A DNA stretch of 64,000 nt from a bacterium 210917-DFI.7.65. GTDB taxonomy: Bacteria > Bacillota > Clostridia > Oscillospirales > Oscillospiraceae. The DNA lies in contig JAJCJJ010000006.1 in the NCBI GenBank assembly GCA_020555865.1, forward strand, positions 62,001-126,000, written 5' to 3'. The first letter of the stretch is position 1. Each line of letters begins with the position of its first letter. The translations under genes and the position numbers were made by a program. Below the pieces are notes generated by a model, which worked only from the letters and a program-made list of their open reading frames with translations, made no database searches and was not told the DNA's origin. Of this stretch, positions 7,968 to 16,337 are shown in pieces.

Positions 7968-9029
7968 TTAGTCCAATGCTTGCACAGAGAGTTTCCCCAG
8001 CACCGGCAGTACAGACACCGACACCGCCACATCGTCCACCGGCGACAGAATGCGATAGCCGGCAATACCATTCAAGCCGTTCAGCAGAGCGTACAGTTCG
8101 GACAGCGGCACCGCACAACCCAGACGCGCACCGGTAAAATAAGCCCGCAGCACTGTCTCCACCGCCTTCTCTGCCGCTTCCAGTGTCTCTCCTGTGCTTA
8201 AATGCACTCCAACGTCGATATCCACCGTCTGCACCGCGGGTGCTTTCACCTGTACATCGACAGCGATTTCTCGTTTCCGTTCCAAAGCCGCCTGGATCTC
8301 CTGACACAGCGCCTCTTCTGGTACGCCTGCCGTGGTGGCCACATAGACGTCCACCGTACCGATCCCTCTGGCCCGGCCCACGGCTCTGGCCGCCGCCACC
8401 CCGGGATACAGCATAGCTTCCGTCTCGTAAAAAGCGGCGTTGGCCCCGTTGGGCAGGCGCTGATAACTGTCCAGGATCCGGCCGCGCAGGGTTTCATCGT
8501 CTTCTGCATCCTCTCCGCCGGCGAAAGCCGTTGGATTGCTGCAGCTAACGATACCCGCCGGTGGCGCGGACAGAAACAACACCGTATCCGCCGCCGTATT
8601 TCCTGCCGCGCCGGCTTCCACCGCCTGCGCCGGCACATCCGCGAAGGTTTCCCCCGCAGCCAGAGCCGCTTCCTGCACCGTTTCATAGCGCACCCCCACA
8701 GCGTTGAGACATACGGTTCCTGCCGGAATGGCAAGATCCTCCTGCGGCGCGGTACGCACGGAAAAGCGCATCGTACCTGTAGCTTTTACTGCAGCACGGC
8801 GTTCCAGCGCCCGCGTCTGCGCATGATAGTCCAGATAAACTCCCTGGGCTGTCTGCGGAAAACTCTGCCGCTGCACCCAGTCCATCTGAACATAAAGGGC
8901 CTGCACCTGCGCCGCCACGGCATACAGCCGCACCGCCAGATCGCAGGAATGAGAAACATCCCGCCCGATGCGCTTTGAAAAATCCTCCAACAGCGCCTGA
9001 TAAATTTCCTCCACCGTTTTCAATCCCAT
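7968..9029 (-). CDS. Baseplate J/gp47-like protein (XkdT)
   Basis: This 353-residue wedge protein of the contractile-tail baseplate shows the family's typical segments: GVYLDYHAQTRALERRAAVKATG near residues 63-85 (gp47/J core), a beta-rich centre with IPAGTVCLNAVGVRYET, and GGEDAEDDETLRGRILDSYQ followed by GANAAFYETEA near 180-210. It starts at an ATG with upstream GAGAGGAGAA. Partners are the gp25-like and DUF2313 neighbours. Confidence 0.9.
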   Translation of the reverse strand: MGLKTVEEIYQALLEDFSKRIGRDVSHSCDLAVRLYAVAAQVQALYVQMDWVQRQSFPQTAQGVYLDYHAQTRALERRAAVKATGTMRFSVRTAPQEDLAIPAGTVCLNAVGVRYETVQEAALAAGETFADVPAQAVEAGAAGNTAADTVLFLSAPPAGIVSCSNPTAFAGGEDAEDDETLRGRILDSYQRLPNGANAAFYETEAMLYPGVAAARAVGRARGIGTVDVYVATTAGVPEEALCQEIQAALERKREIAVDVQVKAPAVQTVDIDVGVHLSTGETLEAAEKAVETVLRAYFTGARLGCAVPLSELYALLNGLNGIAGYRILSPVDDVAVSVSVLPVLGKLSVQALD

Positions 9030-9036
9030 TCTCCTC

Positions 9037-9384
9037 TCATTGAATGGTCAGCGCCACCTCGATAGGGTCGCCTTTATACTGCAGCGCAACGCACAGCGTA
9101 TAAAGGCCCTGTGCCGCATTGTCCAGCGTCACGCCGGTAACGTCCAGATCCTCCTCATGCAGCGCTTCCCGTACCGCCGCCTCGGCCGCGCTGCTGCACT
9201 CCCGCGCGTTTACCCGACCCAGCTGATGCAGCGTACTCCCCAGCGTAGGGATAAAGGGGAACCCTTCCCGGCGGGCCGTCAAGCGGTACAGTACCCGCTG
9301 AATCAACTCCGCACTGCCCTCCACCATTTCCATCCCGCCGTTTTCCAGCGCCACATAATCTCCATTCCTGATTTTTAACTCCAT
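9037..9384 (-). CDS. gp25-like/DUF2634 baseplate protein (XkdS-like)
   Basis: This 115-residue protein has the fold pattern of small gp25/XkdS wedge subunits: an N-terminal strand pair (LKIRNGDYVALENG), a helix with ELIQRVLYRLTARREGFPF, and a C-terminal strand region. It stands between the spike and baseplate J, the canonical slot. It initiates contractile-sheath polymerisation in related particles. Confidence 0.8.
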   Translation of the reverse strand: MELKIRNGDYVALENGGMEMVEGSAELIQRVLYRLTARREGFPFIPTLGSTLHQLGRVNARECSSAAEAAVREALHEEDLDVTGVTLDNAAQGLYTLCVALQYKGDPIEVALTIQ

Positions 9385-9405
9385 AGCCTTATTCTCCTCT
9401 GTACT

Positions 9406-9807
9406 TCACAGCCCGCCCGGTCCAGACGTCCCACAATCGCACGGAGCAGACGCCTCTCCGTTGATCAGCAACTGCCCGGTTAGTTCAATGGTGCCATTGT
9501 TGCGCAGGCAAATGGACGCTCTCTCAGAAAAGAGATACACCTCTCCATCCTCCAGTGCTGCTGCCCTCTGCTCCTTGTGTGTGCCCAGCACAAAGACTTC
9601 CTCCCCGCCGGGGCCGCCTTTGAGCACCACTACTTGGTCGCCGCTTTTGGGCTGCCAAAGCATGCCGCCTGGTGTACACACAGGAAGATCCCGCACCTCT
9701 CCCCGGGTATACACCCCTGCCCGGTCGCCGCCGATAGTGGTCACACCTAAATCTGCCGCGGTTTCCTCCGCGGTGCGCGCTGCGCGCAGCTTTTGTGATA
9801 GCCACAT
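9406..9807 (-). CDS. Baseplate spike/puncturing protein (gpV/gp45-like)
   Basis: This 133-residue protein probably forms the membrane-piercing spike. An OB-fold-like N terminus (GVYTRGEVRDLPVCTPGGMLW, KSGDQVVVLKGGPGGEEVFVLG) leads into a short glycine-rich beta-helix tail ending CDCGTSGPGG. The ATG at 9807 overlaps the preceding hub stop as TAATG; a longer frame upstream lies inside the hub gene. The tip Cys residues could bind a metal as in other spikes, but that is inference. Confidence 0.7.
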   Translation of the reverse strand: MWLSQKLRAARTAEETAADLGVTTIGGDRAGVYTRGEVRDLPVCTPGGMLWQPKSGDQVVVLKGGPGGEEVFVLGTHKEQRAAALEDGEVYLFSERASICLRNNGTIELTGQLLINGEASAPCDCGTSGPGGL

Positions 9808-10754
9808 TATTCTTCCAGCCTCCTCATACGCAGTGTTGTCGTTTCTCCTGCAGCATTGCAGCAATACGCCGCCTCTTCCACATAGAAGTCGCCTTGAATG
9901 CCGATATCACTGCGCTCCATGCGTATCACGCTTCCCGGCGCTGCTCCTTGTCTTCCCGGCAGCACCGCCGTCAGCTGCCGAGCCCCCTCCCGGGAGCGTT
10001 CGATCTGATATTGCCCCGTATAGCGCATCGCCGCGCTGCTGCTGCGCCCTGGCACATACAGTACCCGCCGGCAACAGCCGCCCCGATCCAGAAACGCCGT
10101 GTGCTCCACCCGCTGCCTCTGGCGGCGCACTTTGTCTACCACCAGCACTTCCGAATACACACCATAGCGCCGGTCCTGCCAACGCAGCTCCAGCAGCGGC
10201 GTCCCGGCGCCGATCATAAACCGTCTTCCATTGTCCTTCCACGCTGCAGGCAGCAGCAGTCCTTCCGCCGTGATACGCGGCACGAACCCGCCGACCCACC
10301 GGGTAAATCCTTCCAGCGCCCTCCACTGACTTTCACCACTGGACACACTGTACTCCGCTTGCCCTTGAAGTTCCGAAAACATCCCCCAGGACAGGCCATA
10401 GGGTGCCGCATGACGGCGCAGCAGCTCTGAAAGTGTGGGCCGGGTATAGGTCACGGCCTCCGCCTCGTTGTCCAGCAACAGCGCAGCCAGGCCGCGGCCA
10501 CTAATCTCCAGTGTCCGCCCGGCGCCGTTTTGCACGATTTCCGTTTCATCCACCACCGCCCGGAGCAAAACTGTCCCCTTCTCCTGCAGCGTCACACGCC
10601 AGGCCCGTTCCAAAAGTGCAGCCTGCGCCGCATGATACGGGCATTTCAAATAAAAACTGTCGCAGGGTACGCCGCCTGTCAGAGTCGTTTCCCATTCCAA
10701 AAGAGGCGCGAGCACTACGCTTCCGCCGCCATAAAGCTGTACAACCGCCTCCAT
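9807..10754 (-). CDS. Baseplate hub protein (XkdQ/gpD-like)
   Basis: This 315-residue protein between the LysM tail protein and the spike is the position of the XkdQ/late-control-D hub. The N-terminal part has beta segments with LYGGGSVVLAPLLEWETT, and the middle contains the characteristic stretch PTLSELLRRHAAPYGLSW followed by SGESQWRALEGFTRWVGG seen in hub proteins of PBSX-type tails. The start ATG at 10754 overlaps the upstream TAA by one base. Confidence 0.78.
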   Translation of the reverse strand: MEAVVQLYGGGSVVLAPLLEWETTLTGGVPCDSFYLKCPYHAAQAALLERAWRVTLQEKGTVLLRAVVDETEIVQNGAGRTLEISGRGLAALLLDNEAEAVTYTRPTLSELLRRHAAPYGLSWGMFSELQGQAEYSVSSGESQWRALEGFTRWVGGFVPRITAEGLLLPAAWKDNGRRFMIGAGTPLLELRWQDRRYGVYSEVLVVDKVRRQRQRVEHTAFLDRGGCCRRVLYVPGRSSSAAMRYTGQYQIERSREGARQLTAVLPGRQGAAPGSVIRMERSDIGIQGDFYVEEAAYCCNAAGETTTLRMRRLEE

Positions 10755-11347
10755 TATGTCACACGCACCTTCTGTCCCATCGTAATGTAATTGGGGTTTT
10801 TGATGCCGGGATTCCATTCCAGGAGCACCTCCAGCGATATGCCGTATCTGCGCGCAATTCCCCATAGCGTCTCGCCTTTGCGCACAGTGTGATAGCACAC
10901 CTGTCCCGCGGTGCGCCCGTCTCCGCTTCCTGCGGACGGCCCAGATGCAGCCGCGGTGCCCGCTGCTGTTTCCTGCAGCTCCGGTTCATACAAATCACAG
11001 CTTTCCCAGAATTCAAAGGTGTACGCCACATAATCCGGCCGCGGTGCCTGCGCCAGAGACAATGCCGCAAAGTACACATGGGCCGACTGCCAACATGGAT
11101 GCACCAGCACCCCCTCGCCGCCGTCGTAATACACCGTAGCCAAGCGTTTGAATTCTTCATAAGCGCCTTCCCCCACAAATTCGCCGCTGCCTTTCATCAC
11201 ACGCATTCCCTGTCCGAGATTCTGCAGTACATAATAACCGTAGGGCACCTCCCGCGCCGTCAGGCGGCGGTGATAGGTGATGCTGTAACTCCTCGGATTG
11301 TGGGGCCAGACATAGTTTTTATAGCGCATGGGCTGTAATTTAGCCAT
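10754..11347 (-). CDS. LysM-domain tail protein (XkdP-like)
   Basis: This 197-residue protein has an N-terminal domain (about 1-115; PHNPRSYSITYHRRL and FKRLATVYYDGGEGVLVHP) shared with tail proteins that sit after the tape measure. A flexible Ala/Gly/Ser linker (about 125-147) follows, then one LysM domain (about 149-197, YHTVRKGETLWGIARRYGIS). In PBSX the equivalent XkdP closes the tail tip and may contact peptidoglycan. RBS AAGGAGGA is clear. Confidence 0.85.
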   Translation of the reverse strand: MAKLQPMRYKNYVWPHNPRSYSITYHRRLTAREVPYGYYVLQNLGQGMRVMKGSGEFVGEGAYEEFKRLATVYYDGGEGVLVHPCWQSAHVYFAALSLAQAPRPDYVAYTFEFWESCDLYEPELQETAAGTAAASGPSAGSGDGRTAGQVCYHTVRKGETLWGIARRYGISLEVLLEWNPGIKNPNYITMGQKVRVT

Positions 11348-11358
11348 GTCTTTCCTCC

Positions 11359-11952
11359 TTACATCAATTCAAACCCGCCATCGTAGCGGCGGGCGTCCCG
11401 TTCCAGCCAAGCCGACCAATCCGCCATTTCCACCTCCGCCGTCAAACGGCCCCGCTCGTTTTCTTTTTCTGCAGCCGCATAACTGTCCTGCCGCGCCGGC
11501 GGCGCGCTGCTCCGCTCAATCTGCCGAAGCTTTTTCAGCAGCTGCGCTGCACCGTCACCAGAAGCCGGGGTGAATGCGTTTCCTCCTCCCGGGACCCGGT
11601 AGCCAAACGTACTCTCCACACGTTCCGTTCCTGCCCGCAGAAGATCCGGCAGCGTCCGTTCCTCCACATCTTCCAGTGTCTCTTTCCGCGCCGCCGGACG
11701 CGCCCATACCGCAGCAGCGGTATTTTCCTGGGCAGGCGGCTGCCGCAGCGCTTCTGCCTCTGCACCCGCCGTCCAGGCGGACTCTTCCGGGGCAGGCGGC
11801 TGCAGCGCCGCCTGCCCCTCCCCCTCCGCACCTTTCGGCGCAGAACGGGTATTTATATAAACTGGCACGCTCTGCTCAATCAAAGTACTTTGACGAAACA
11901 GCGTCTGCCAGAGAATCCTGCTGCGCTCCTCCAACGCCCTCCAATACGTCAA
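11359..11952 (-). CDS. Short Ala/Pro/Glu-rich protein in the tape-measure position
   Basis: This 197-residue protein occupies the slot between tail chaperone and LysM protein, where a tape measure of usually 600-1500 residues is expected. The N-terminal part is helical (YWRALEERSRILWQTLF), the centre is low-complexity Pro/Ala/Glu-rich, and the C-terminal 40 residues are charged and helical (EKENERGRLTAEVEMADW). There are no membrane helices or tape-measure repeats. It overlaps the preceding frame by 4 bases. If it acts as ruler the tail would be only about 30 nm. Otherwise the true tape measure has been lost. Confidence 0.6.
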   Translation of the reverse strand: MTYWRALEERSRILWQTLFRQSTLIEQSVPVYINTRSAPKGAEGEGQAALQPPAPEESAWTAGAEAEALRQPPAQENTAAAVWARPAARKETLEDVEERTLPDLLRAGTERVESTFGYRVPGGGNAFTPASGDGAAQLLKKLRQIERSSAPPARQDSYAAAEKENERGRLTAEVEMADWSAWLERDARRYDGGFELM

Positions 11953-12206
11953 ACGGATCTTCCCTCTTTCATAATTTGATAACGTTCCCAGTCAAACGCC
12001 GTGTTCTCCGTCCCCTCCGTATCCATCAGCGGCGCGCCGCAAACGGTGCACCGCCGTTCCATAGCGGCGGCTCGGCATACCGGGCAAAGTTCAGAAAGCG
12101 CCTCTTCACCATCCAGCTGCTGCTGCAAAACGCAGTACAGCAGTTCCCGCCGCGTCATGCGTCTTGCCCGTTTTTCCCCGGGCAAAACACCAAACTGTTT
12201 GAGCAC
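11949..12206 (-). CDS. Tail assembly chaperone, frameshift extension (T-like domain) with zinc-knuckle
   Basis: This 85-residue segment can start at GTG 12206, but the frame is open back to the slippery site at 12245. It is therefore best read as the C-terminal part of a 216-residue -1 frameshift product of the upstream gene. It carries two Cys pairs (CPVC and CTVC, about residues 41-56) that could form a zinc knuckle. No convincing ribosome binding site precedes the GTG. In lambda gpG-GT and many myophages such an extension recruits the tape measure to the tube protein. Confidence 0.75.
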   Translation of the reverse strand: MLKQFGVLPGEKRARRMTRRELLYCVLQQQLDGEEALSELCPVCRAAAMERRCTVCGAPLMDTEGTENTAFDWERYQIMKEGRSV

Positions 12207-12234
12207 ACGCCACCGCAGCCTCTCTTCCGGCGCG

Positions 12235-12256
12235 TGCCTCAGACTTTTTTTAGCGC
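12235..12256 (-). other. Programmed -1 ribosomal frameshift site
   Basis: At the end of the 119-residue chaperone frame the minus strand reads GCG CTA AAA AAA GTC TGA. The heptamer A AAA AAA (12251-12245) is a classical slippery sequence. Slipping back one base continues as AGT CTG AGG... straight into the downstream frame without a stop. Confidence 0.8.
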
Positions 12257-12598
12257 TTCGGCACTCCTTTCACCGCAGTCGAACCCGGGGTCAATCTCCC
12301 TGCTCCATGTACTGTAGGCCGCCGCCACAGCGTTGATTTCCTCTGCGCTCAGCGTCTGCAGCACTTCTTGGGCGCTTTGGAATACTGGCGTTCCGCGGAT
12401 GCACAGGCACCGGGCCGCCAGCGCCGCACAGCCGTGCACGCCGTCCGCAAAAGCGTCGCCGCCTTCCTCTGCGCTTTCTTTGGCGCGCAGTTCCAACAGC
12501 TCCGCGGCACTCAGCAGCACCATATGCACCTTCTGCCCTCGCAGCACGAAATCCCGCGCTCGTTCTTCATTGAGAAGCCGATACAGCGCTTTTTCCAT
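12239..12598 (-). CDS. Tail assembly chaperone (XkdN/gpG-like)
   Basis: This 119-residue helical protein directly downstream of the tube gene (TGATG overlap) is in the conserved chaperone slot. It has a strand-helix start (LYRLLNEERARDFVLRGQKV) and a long helical body ending in SRE...ALKKV. The last sense codons contain a run of seven A residues that can shift ribosomes into the next frame, a hallmark of this family. The chaperone coats the tape measure during tail assembly. Confidence 0.82.
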   Translation of the reverse strand: MEKALYRLLNEERARDFVLRGQKVHMVLLSAAELLELRAKESAEEGGDAFADGVHGCAALAARCLCIRGTPVFQSAQEVLQTLSAEEINAVAAAYSTWSREIDPGFDCGERSAEALKKV

Positions 12599-12987
12599 CA
12601 GGCCGCCACCTCCATGCGTTTAGCCGCCAGCACGTTCACGCTCTCAGCCACCATGGCACCCAGCTGTCCTTCCTCGGCAATACTGCCCCATTGGCAGCCG
12701 CTGTAGATCACCTTACGGTCCGGTTTGCAGATCACCAGAGAAAAATCCGCCAAATCATAAAAATTGATCCCATCGCTGATAGCCTCATCGGTAGCGTACA
12801 GGCGTTTCAGCGTCAGGCTGTACTGAGTCTGCCCCGGCAGAATCGCCACTGGTTCGCTCTCGCCGAACGCTTCCACACTCTGGCTGGTCTTACTGGCTTT
12901 GGCCATATAACTCTGCACCACGGCCACCTTTCTCCCCTCCACCTCAAGATAAATATCGCTGCTGGTGGGAAAACCCGAAACCTCCAT
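12598..12987 (-). CDS. Phage tail tube protein
   Basis: This 129-residue protein follows the sheath gene. The beta-sandwich pattern (GFPTSSDIYLEVEGRKVAVV near the start, then QTQYSLTLKRLYATDE and FSLVICKPDRKVIYSG) matches XkdM-type inner tube proteins of contractile tails. RBS GAAGGAGGG precedes the ATG. It forms the rigid tube propelled by the sheath. Confidence 0.85.
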   Translation of the reverse strand: MEVSGFPTSSDIYLEVEGRKVAVVQSYMAKASKTSQSVEAFGESEPVAILPGQTQYSLTLKRLYATDEAISDGINFYDLADFSLVICKPDRKVIYSGCQWGSIAEEGQLGAMVAESVNVLAAKRMEVAA

Positions 12988-13006
12988 ATCCTTCGCCCTC
13001 CTTCTT

Positions 13007-14077
13007 TCAAATCGTAATATGCGCCGTCAGATAGATCTGGTTCAGCCCATGGGCCACCGCAAAAGAAAATTCCACCTCGCACACCGTGGCGTTTTCCTCC
13101 GAAGCACGAACCGTCACATCGCCATAGCCGTCAATGATCTCTGCCTGGCGTTTGTTCTCCAATTCCACGATCACCCGGGAGCGCACGGCGCTGCGGGTCT
13201 GCGCCGTGTTCTTGGCCCGATTAAACGTTCTGCGCAGCGCGCTGCGGATCTGTGGGATCACATTGTCCACAATCAGCACTGTGCTCAGTTCGCGCCAGGT
13301 ACTGTCCGATGCTCCTCCAGTCGTGGTACGGGTGGTCACACCCCGCACGGGGCTTGCAATTCCCGCGTTGCCTTCCAGCGGCGTCACGCCACCGCGCACC
13401 AGCAGATCGATCTCATCGTCGCTGAAATCTGCCGCCACACCACTTATGCCCTCCAACGGCGCACCATTGAGGGGGATTGCCGGATCGGCAGTGGCCGCGA
13501 TCACCGCTGCCACCGCCGCCGCAGCCGCCGGACCGCTCAGCATCTCGCCTCCGCTGTCCAATGCCCGACCGCCCAAAAGCACCACGCGCTCGCTATTGAG
13601 AGCCTCGGCCTGCTCGATCATGGCGCTCACGGTTTCTTCCTCGCTGCCGGCCACAGCAATGCGCTCCCGGCGTGCGCCGGAAGCTGCTGTCACACTGTCG
13701 CGCAACGCCTGCAAAACCTCTGTGTCCGCACTGTCGCACACAACGACGCTCACATCTTCCTGCGCACTCAATGCGGCAAACGCCGCCTCATAGTCCTGCT
13801 TATCCGCCGGAGCCGCCACGGCCACTGCAGCCACTGCCGCCGCACCATTTTGATACAGCAGCCGCAGCAGCCCCTCCATAGCACTGCTTTCGTTATCCTC
13901 GCCAAAAGCGCTCACTCCTGCGGTATAGCTTGTGATGCGCACGGCTCTGTTCGCCTCTCCTTTCGCAGCCCTGGCCGCCACGCCGATCACCTTTTTGGCC
14001 GTACCTCCGCTGATGGCCGAAGAAGCATCATAGGAAGAATACACCCCCGGCCGCTCATGCATCACTGTGCTGTTCAT
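13007..14077 (-). CDS. Contractile tail sheath protein
   Basis: This 356-residue protein is the defining gene of a contractile tail. It starts with the usual sheath motif (HERPGVYSSYDASSAI, about residues 7-22) and ends with the conserved C-terminal domain: STWRELSTVLIVDNVIPQIR with a long arginine-rich helix (about 268-310), then VTVRASEENATVCEVEFSFA. At 356 residues it is shorter than PBSX XkdK (about 466), so one outer domain is probably reduced. ATGA overlap with the upstream gene. Confidence 0.92.
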   Translation of the reverse strand: MNSTVMHERPGVYSSYDASSAISGGTAKKVIGVAARAAKGEANRAVRITSYTAGVSAFGEDNESSAMEGLLRLLYQNGAAAVAAVAVAAPADKQDYEAAFAALSAQEDVSVVVCDSADTEVLQALRDSVTAASGARRERIAVAGSEEETVSAMIEQAEALNSERVVLLGGRALDSGGEMLSGPAAAAAVAAVIAATADPAIPLNGAPLEGISGVAADFSDDEIDLLVRGGVTPLEGNAGIASPVRGVTTRTTTGGASDSTWRELSTVLIVDNVIPQIRSALRRTFNRAKNTAQTRSAVRSRVIVELENKRQAEIIDGYGDVTVRASEENATVCEVEFSFAVAHGLNQIYLTAHITI

Positions 14078-14574
14078 TGCACCACACCTTTCAAATGAAA
14101 ATCAGTCAGTGCTGCGCCTTCTTCGGCGCGCACCGCTGTGAAATAGGCCCGGCACGCCACAGTGCACCGCCCCTTAAGATATCCGCTCTTGCCGTCAGCA
14201 CCAATCTCGCCGCGCTGCACCGCATCTGCCCGCAGTCCCTCCGCCAGCGGCGTAAATAATTCCTTTTCCAGCATTTCAAAACCCTTTTCGATCTCCGCTG
14301 CGCCGCCGTGCGGCGCATAGAAATCCACATACAGCTTCAGTTCCAGCACCCGACCGTAGCGCTCTACTATTTCGCCCCGTTCTGCATCCCACTGCTGACC
14401 AAGATAGTTCCACAGTGCTGCAGGCCCGCTTTGCGTCTCCTGCACACCCAGCACCGCCGCCGCACCGGAAAGAGCCGGCAGCCGCGCTCGATCCCAAGCT
14501 CCTACCGTGGGAATCCCATGCTTTTCCAGCACCTGTTCCAGCAGTGTCTGCACGGTTTCCAGTCCTCCGCTCAT
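14074..14574 (-). CDS. Phage tail terminator/completion-type protein
   Basis: This 166-residue protein lies between a head-closure gene and the sheath. The order suggests a tail terminator (XkdJ or gpU-like slot). I see alpha/beta character with GRVLELKLYVDFYAPHG in the middle and no recognisable catalytic motif. Start chosen at ATG 14574, giving a 4-base overlap (ATGA) with the upstream stop. Function is inferred from position. Confidence 0.6.
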   Translation of the reverse strand: MSGGLETVQTLLEQVLEKHGIPTVGAWDRARLPALSGAAAVLGVQETQSGPAALWNYLGQQWDAERGEIVERYGRVLELKLYVDFYAPHGGAAEIEKGFEMLEKELFTPLAEGLRADAVQRGEIGADGKSGYLKGRCTVACRAYFTAVRAEEGAALTDFHLKGVVQ

Positions 14575-14897
14575 ACCAGCCCCTCTCTTTCCAGCCGCAG
14601 AATACCCCACCAATGGGATTTTTCCGCTCCCACATAGATGGCCGCCGCATGCTGCGCCACATACGCCGCACCGCCGGCGCGCACTTTATCGCCTGCCTGC
14701 AGCGGCTGTTCTTTCGGTCCGATATACAGCCAGCGCCGCAGATCCGCCGCGCCGAAATTGGTTTCCTCCCAGGGTTCTTTGGTCTCCTGGCGCCGAATCA
14801 GCTGCACAAACGCTCTCGTTTGCGCCAAGGCATTCTCGTGCTCAATCTCCACCCTCGCCCCAAAATGCCGCAGGATATCAGCAAAGGATTCCGTCAT
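14571..14897 (-). CDS. Head closure/head-tail joining protein
   Basis: This 108-residue protein starts at ATG 14897, overlapping the upstream stop as ATGA. Its size, and the beta-rich body with VEIEHENALAQTRAFVQLIRRQE and LYIGPKEQPLQAGDKV, match the small head-tail joining (stopper) proteins that follow the connector gene. Function is by position and general pattern. Confidence 0.62.
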   Translation of the reverse strand: MTESFADILRHFGARVEIEHENALAQTRAFVQLIRRQETKEPWEETNFGAADLRRWLYIGPKEQPLQAGDKVRAGGAAYVAQHAAAIYVGAEKSHWWGILRLEREGLV

Positions 14898-15259
14898 CCC
14901 CGCACCCCCAAGAAGGCAAAGCCGCCGTCGCTGCACAGCGGCGCCAGCAGCCGCTCTGCCGCAGCACGCAGTTCCCTGGCTGCCGCGGCGCAGGATGCTC
15001 CATCCCGATTGTGTACGCTCACATCGCCGGCGCTCCACGAAGCAGTACCCGCTGCGCCTTTGGTATTGAAATAATCCGCCGCAGCCAGGCTTGCCGCCGC
15101 GCAGATCAGGCAGCTGCGCCCGCTCTCTGTTTCTTCCGGGAGCATCTGGCTAATTCGTTCCCACTGCGCCGCGCACAGTGCCGCAAGATAGTCCTGCTCT
15201 CCCTGATCCGCGCCAGTCATGCTTTGGGCCAGCATCTGGATTTCTGTTTCCATGTCCAT
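14894..15259 (-). CDS. Head-tail connector (adaptor, gp6-like)
   Basis: This 121-residue, almost entirely helical protein directly downstream of the major capsid gene is the usual place of the gp6/gp15-type adaptor that docks under the portal. Visible elements are an acidic N-terminal helix and ICAAASLAAADYFNTKG near the middle. RBS GGAGGGA before ATG 15259. Confidence 0.62.
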   Translation of the reverse strand: MDMETEIQMLAQSMTGADQGEQDYLAALCAAQWERISQMLPEETESGRSCLICAAASLAAADYFNTKGAAGTASWSAGDVSVHNRDGASCAAAARELRAAAERLLAPLCSDGGFAFLGVRG

Positions 15260-15289
15260 TCCCGTCCCTCCTGTTTCCTCTGCGTCTGT

Positions 15290-16324
15290 TTACTGCAGTG
15301 TCAGCACCCTCGACGCGTCCTGATAAAGCTTGGCAAAACCGGAAACGCTGGTGATGGCAGCGCGCTGAAGCTGGCGGTCGATCAGTTTGTCATACTCCAC
15401 CTGCACTTCCCCGCCAGTGATCCGCTCCAGTGCATAATTCTTATCCATACCGATCATTGTACCTGCCGGCATCGCCGAAGTGCGCAGCAGTGTGGCGCCC
15501 AGAGGCGTGGTCAGAGTACCAGTGCCCTGGAAATTCAGCCCCGTCAGCGGATTCTGGAATTCCTCCAACTTCAGAAGGCCCAGCATCACGTCGCTGCTCA
15601 CCAGCATGGTATTCATTTCATACGGGTCAAACTGCGCCCAGAAGTCCAGCAGCGCATCGTAGCTCATGCTGCCCGCCGTACCGGAAATGGGTTTCGTGCC
15701 GATCTTATAACTCTGGGCCGCGTTGTTGTTTCCGTCGCCTTTCATGATCACATCAATGGCATCTTCCAGATGCATCCGCGCAATGTGCGCGCCAATCTGA
15801 CGCAACGTCACCGCAAACAGATCCAGCCTCTGAAAACGGATTGCTTCATAGGAAGCGACCAGCATCCGGCCGCGTTTGTGCAGCCGCACCAGGCTGCTCT
15901 GGGCCCTCACCGTGGTTTCCGGCAGCGCGGCGCCCTCTGCCACCACACGCAGCGCCTTATCCTCTTTGGTCGGCACCGAGGCAATGGAGCGATAATCCAT
16001 CCCATCAAACTGTGTCACCGCCGCGGTAATATGGGGCAGAAGGTTATCCTCTTCCATACCCTGGCGCACCGCCCGCGCCACAAATTCCGGAAACAGCACT
16101 GCCGACTCCGTAGTGTGGAAAAATTTCTCCACCACATCGCTCAGCGCACCTTTTACCTTGATATCAAAGCGCTTCAGCTGACGCTGATACGCGTCCAATC
16201 CCTCCAGCGCCGTGCCGCGGTACTGCTCGCCGGGATCCAGTTCTTCCAAAACGCGGGAAAAACTCCTGCCGCTCTCAGCATACATGCCCTTTTCCAGCTT
16301 TATCGTGTCAAAATGATATGCCAT
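15290..16324 (-). CDS. Major capsid protein (HK97-fold)
   Basis: This 344-residue protein follows the protease and decoration genes. The pattern fits the HK97 fold: an N-terminal arm (residues 1-90), DYRSIASVPTKEDKALRVVAEG near 110-130 (E-loop/P-domain entry), the long helix with VTLRQIGAHIARMHLEDAIDVI near 172-195, and C-terminal VEYDKLIDRQLQRAAIT typical of the A-domain end. The encoded N-terminal arm may be cleaved by the upstream protease. Family naming rests on order and pattern. Confidence 0.85.
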   Translation of the reverse strand: MAYHFDTIKLEKGMYAESGRSFSRVLEELDPGEQYRGTALEGLDAYQRQLKRFDIKVKGALSDVVEKFFHTTESAVLFPEFVARAVRQGMEEDNLLPHITAAVTQFDGMDYRSIASVPTKEDKALRVVAEGAALPETTVRAQSSLVRLHKRGRMLVASYEAIRFQRLDLFAVTLRQIGAHIARMHLEDAIDVIMKGDGNNNAAQSYKIGTKPISGTAGSMSYDALLDFWAQFDPYEMNTMLVSSDVMLGLLKLEEFQNPLTGLNFQGTGTLTTPLGATLLRTSAMPAGTMIGMDKNYALERITGGEVQVEYDKLIDRQLQRAAITSVSGFAKLYQDASRVLTLQ

Positions 16325-16337
16325 CGTTTCTTCCTCC

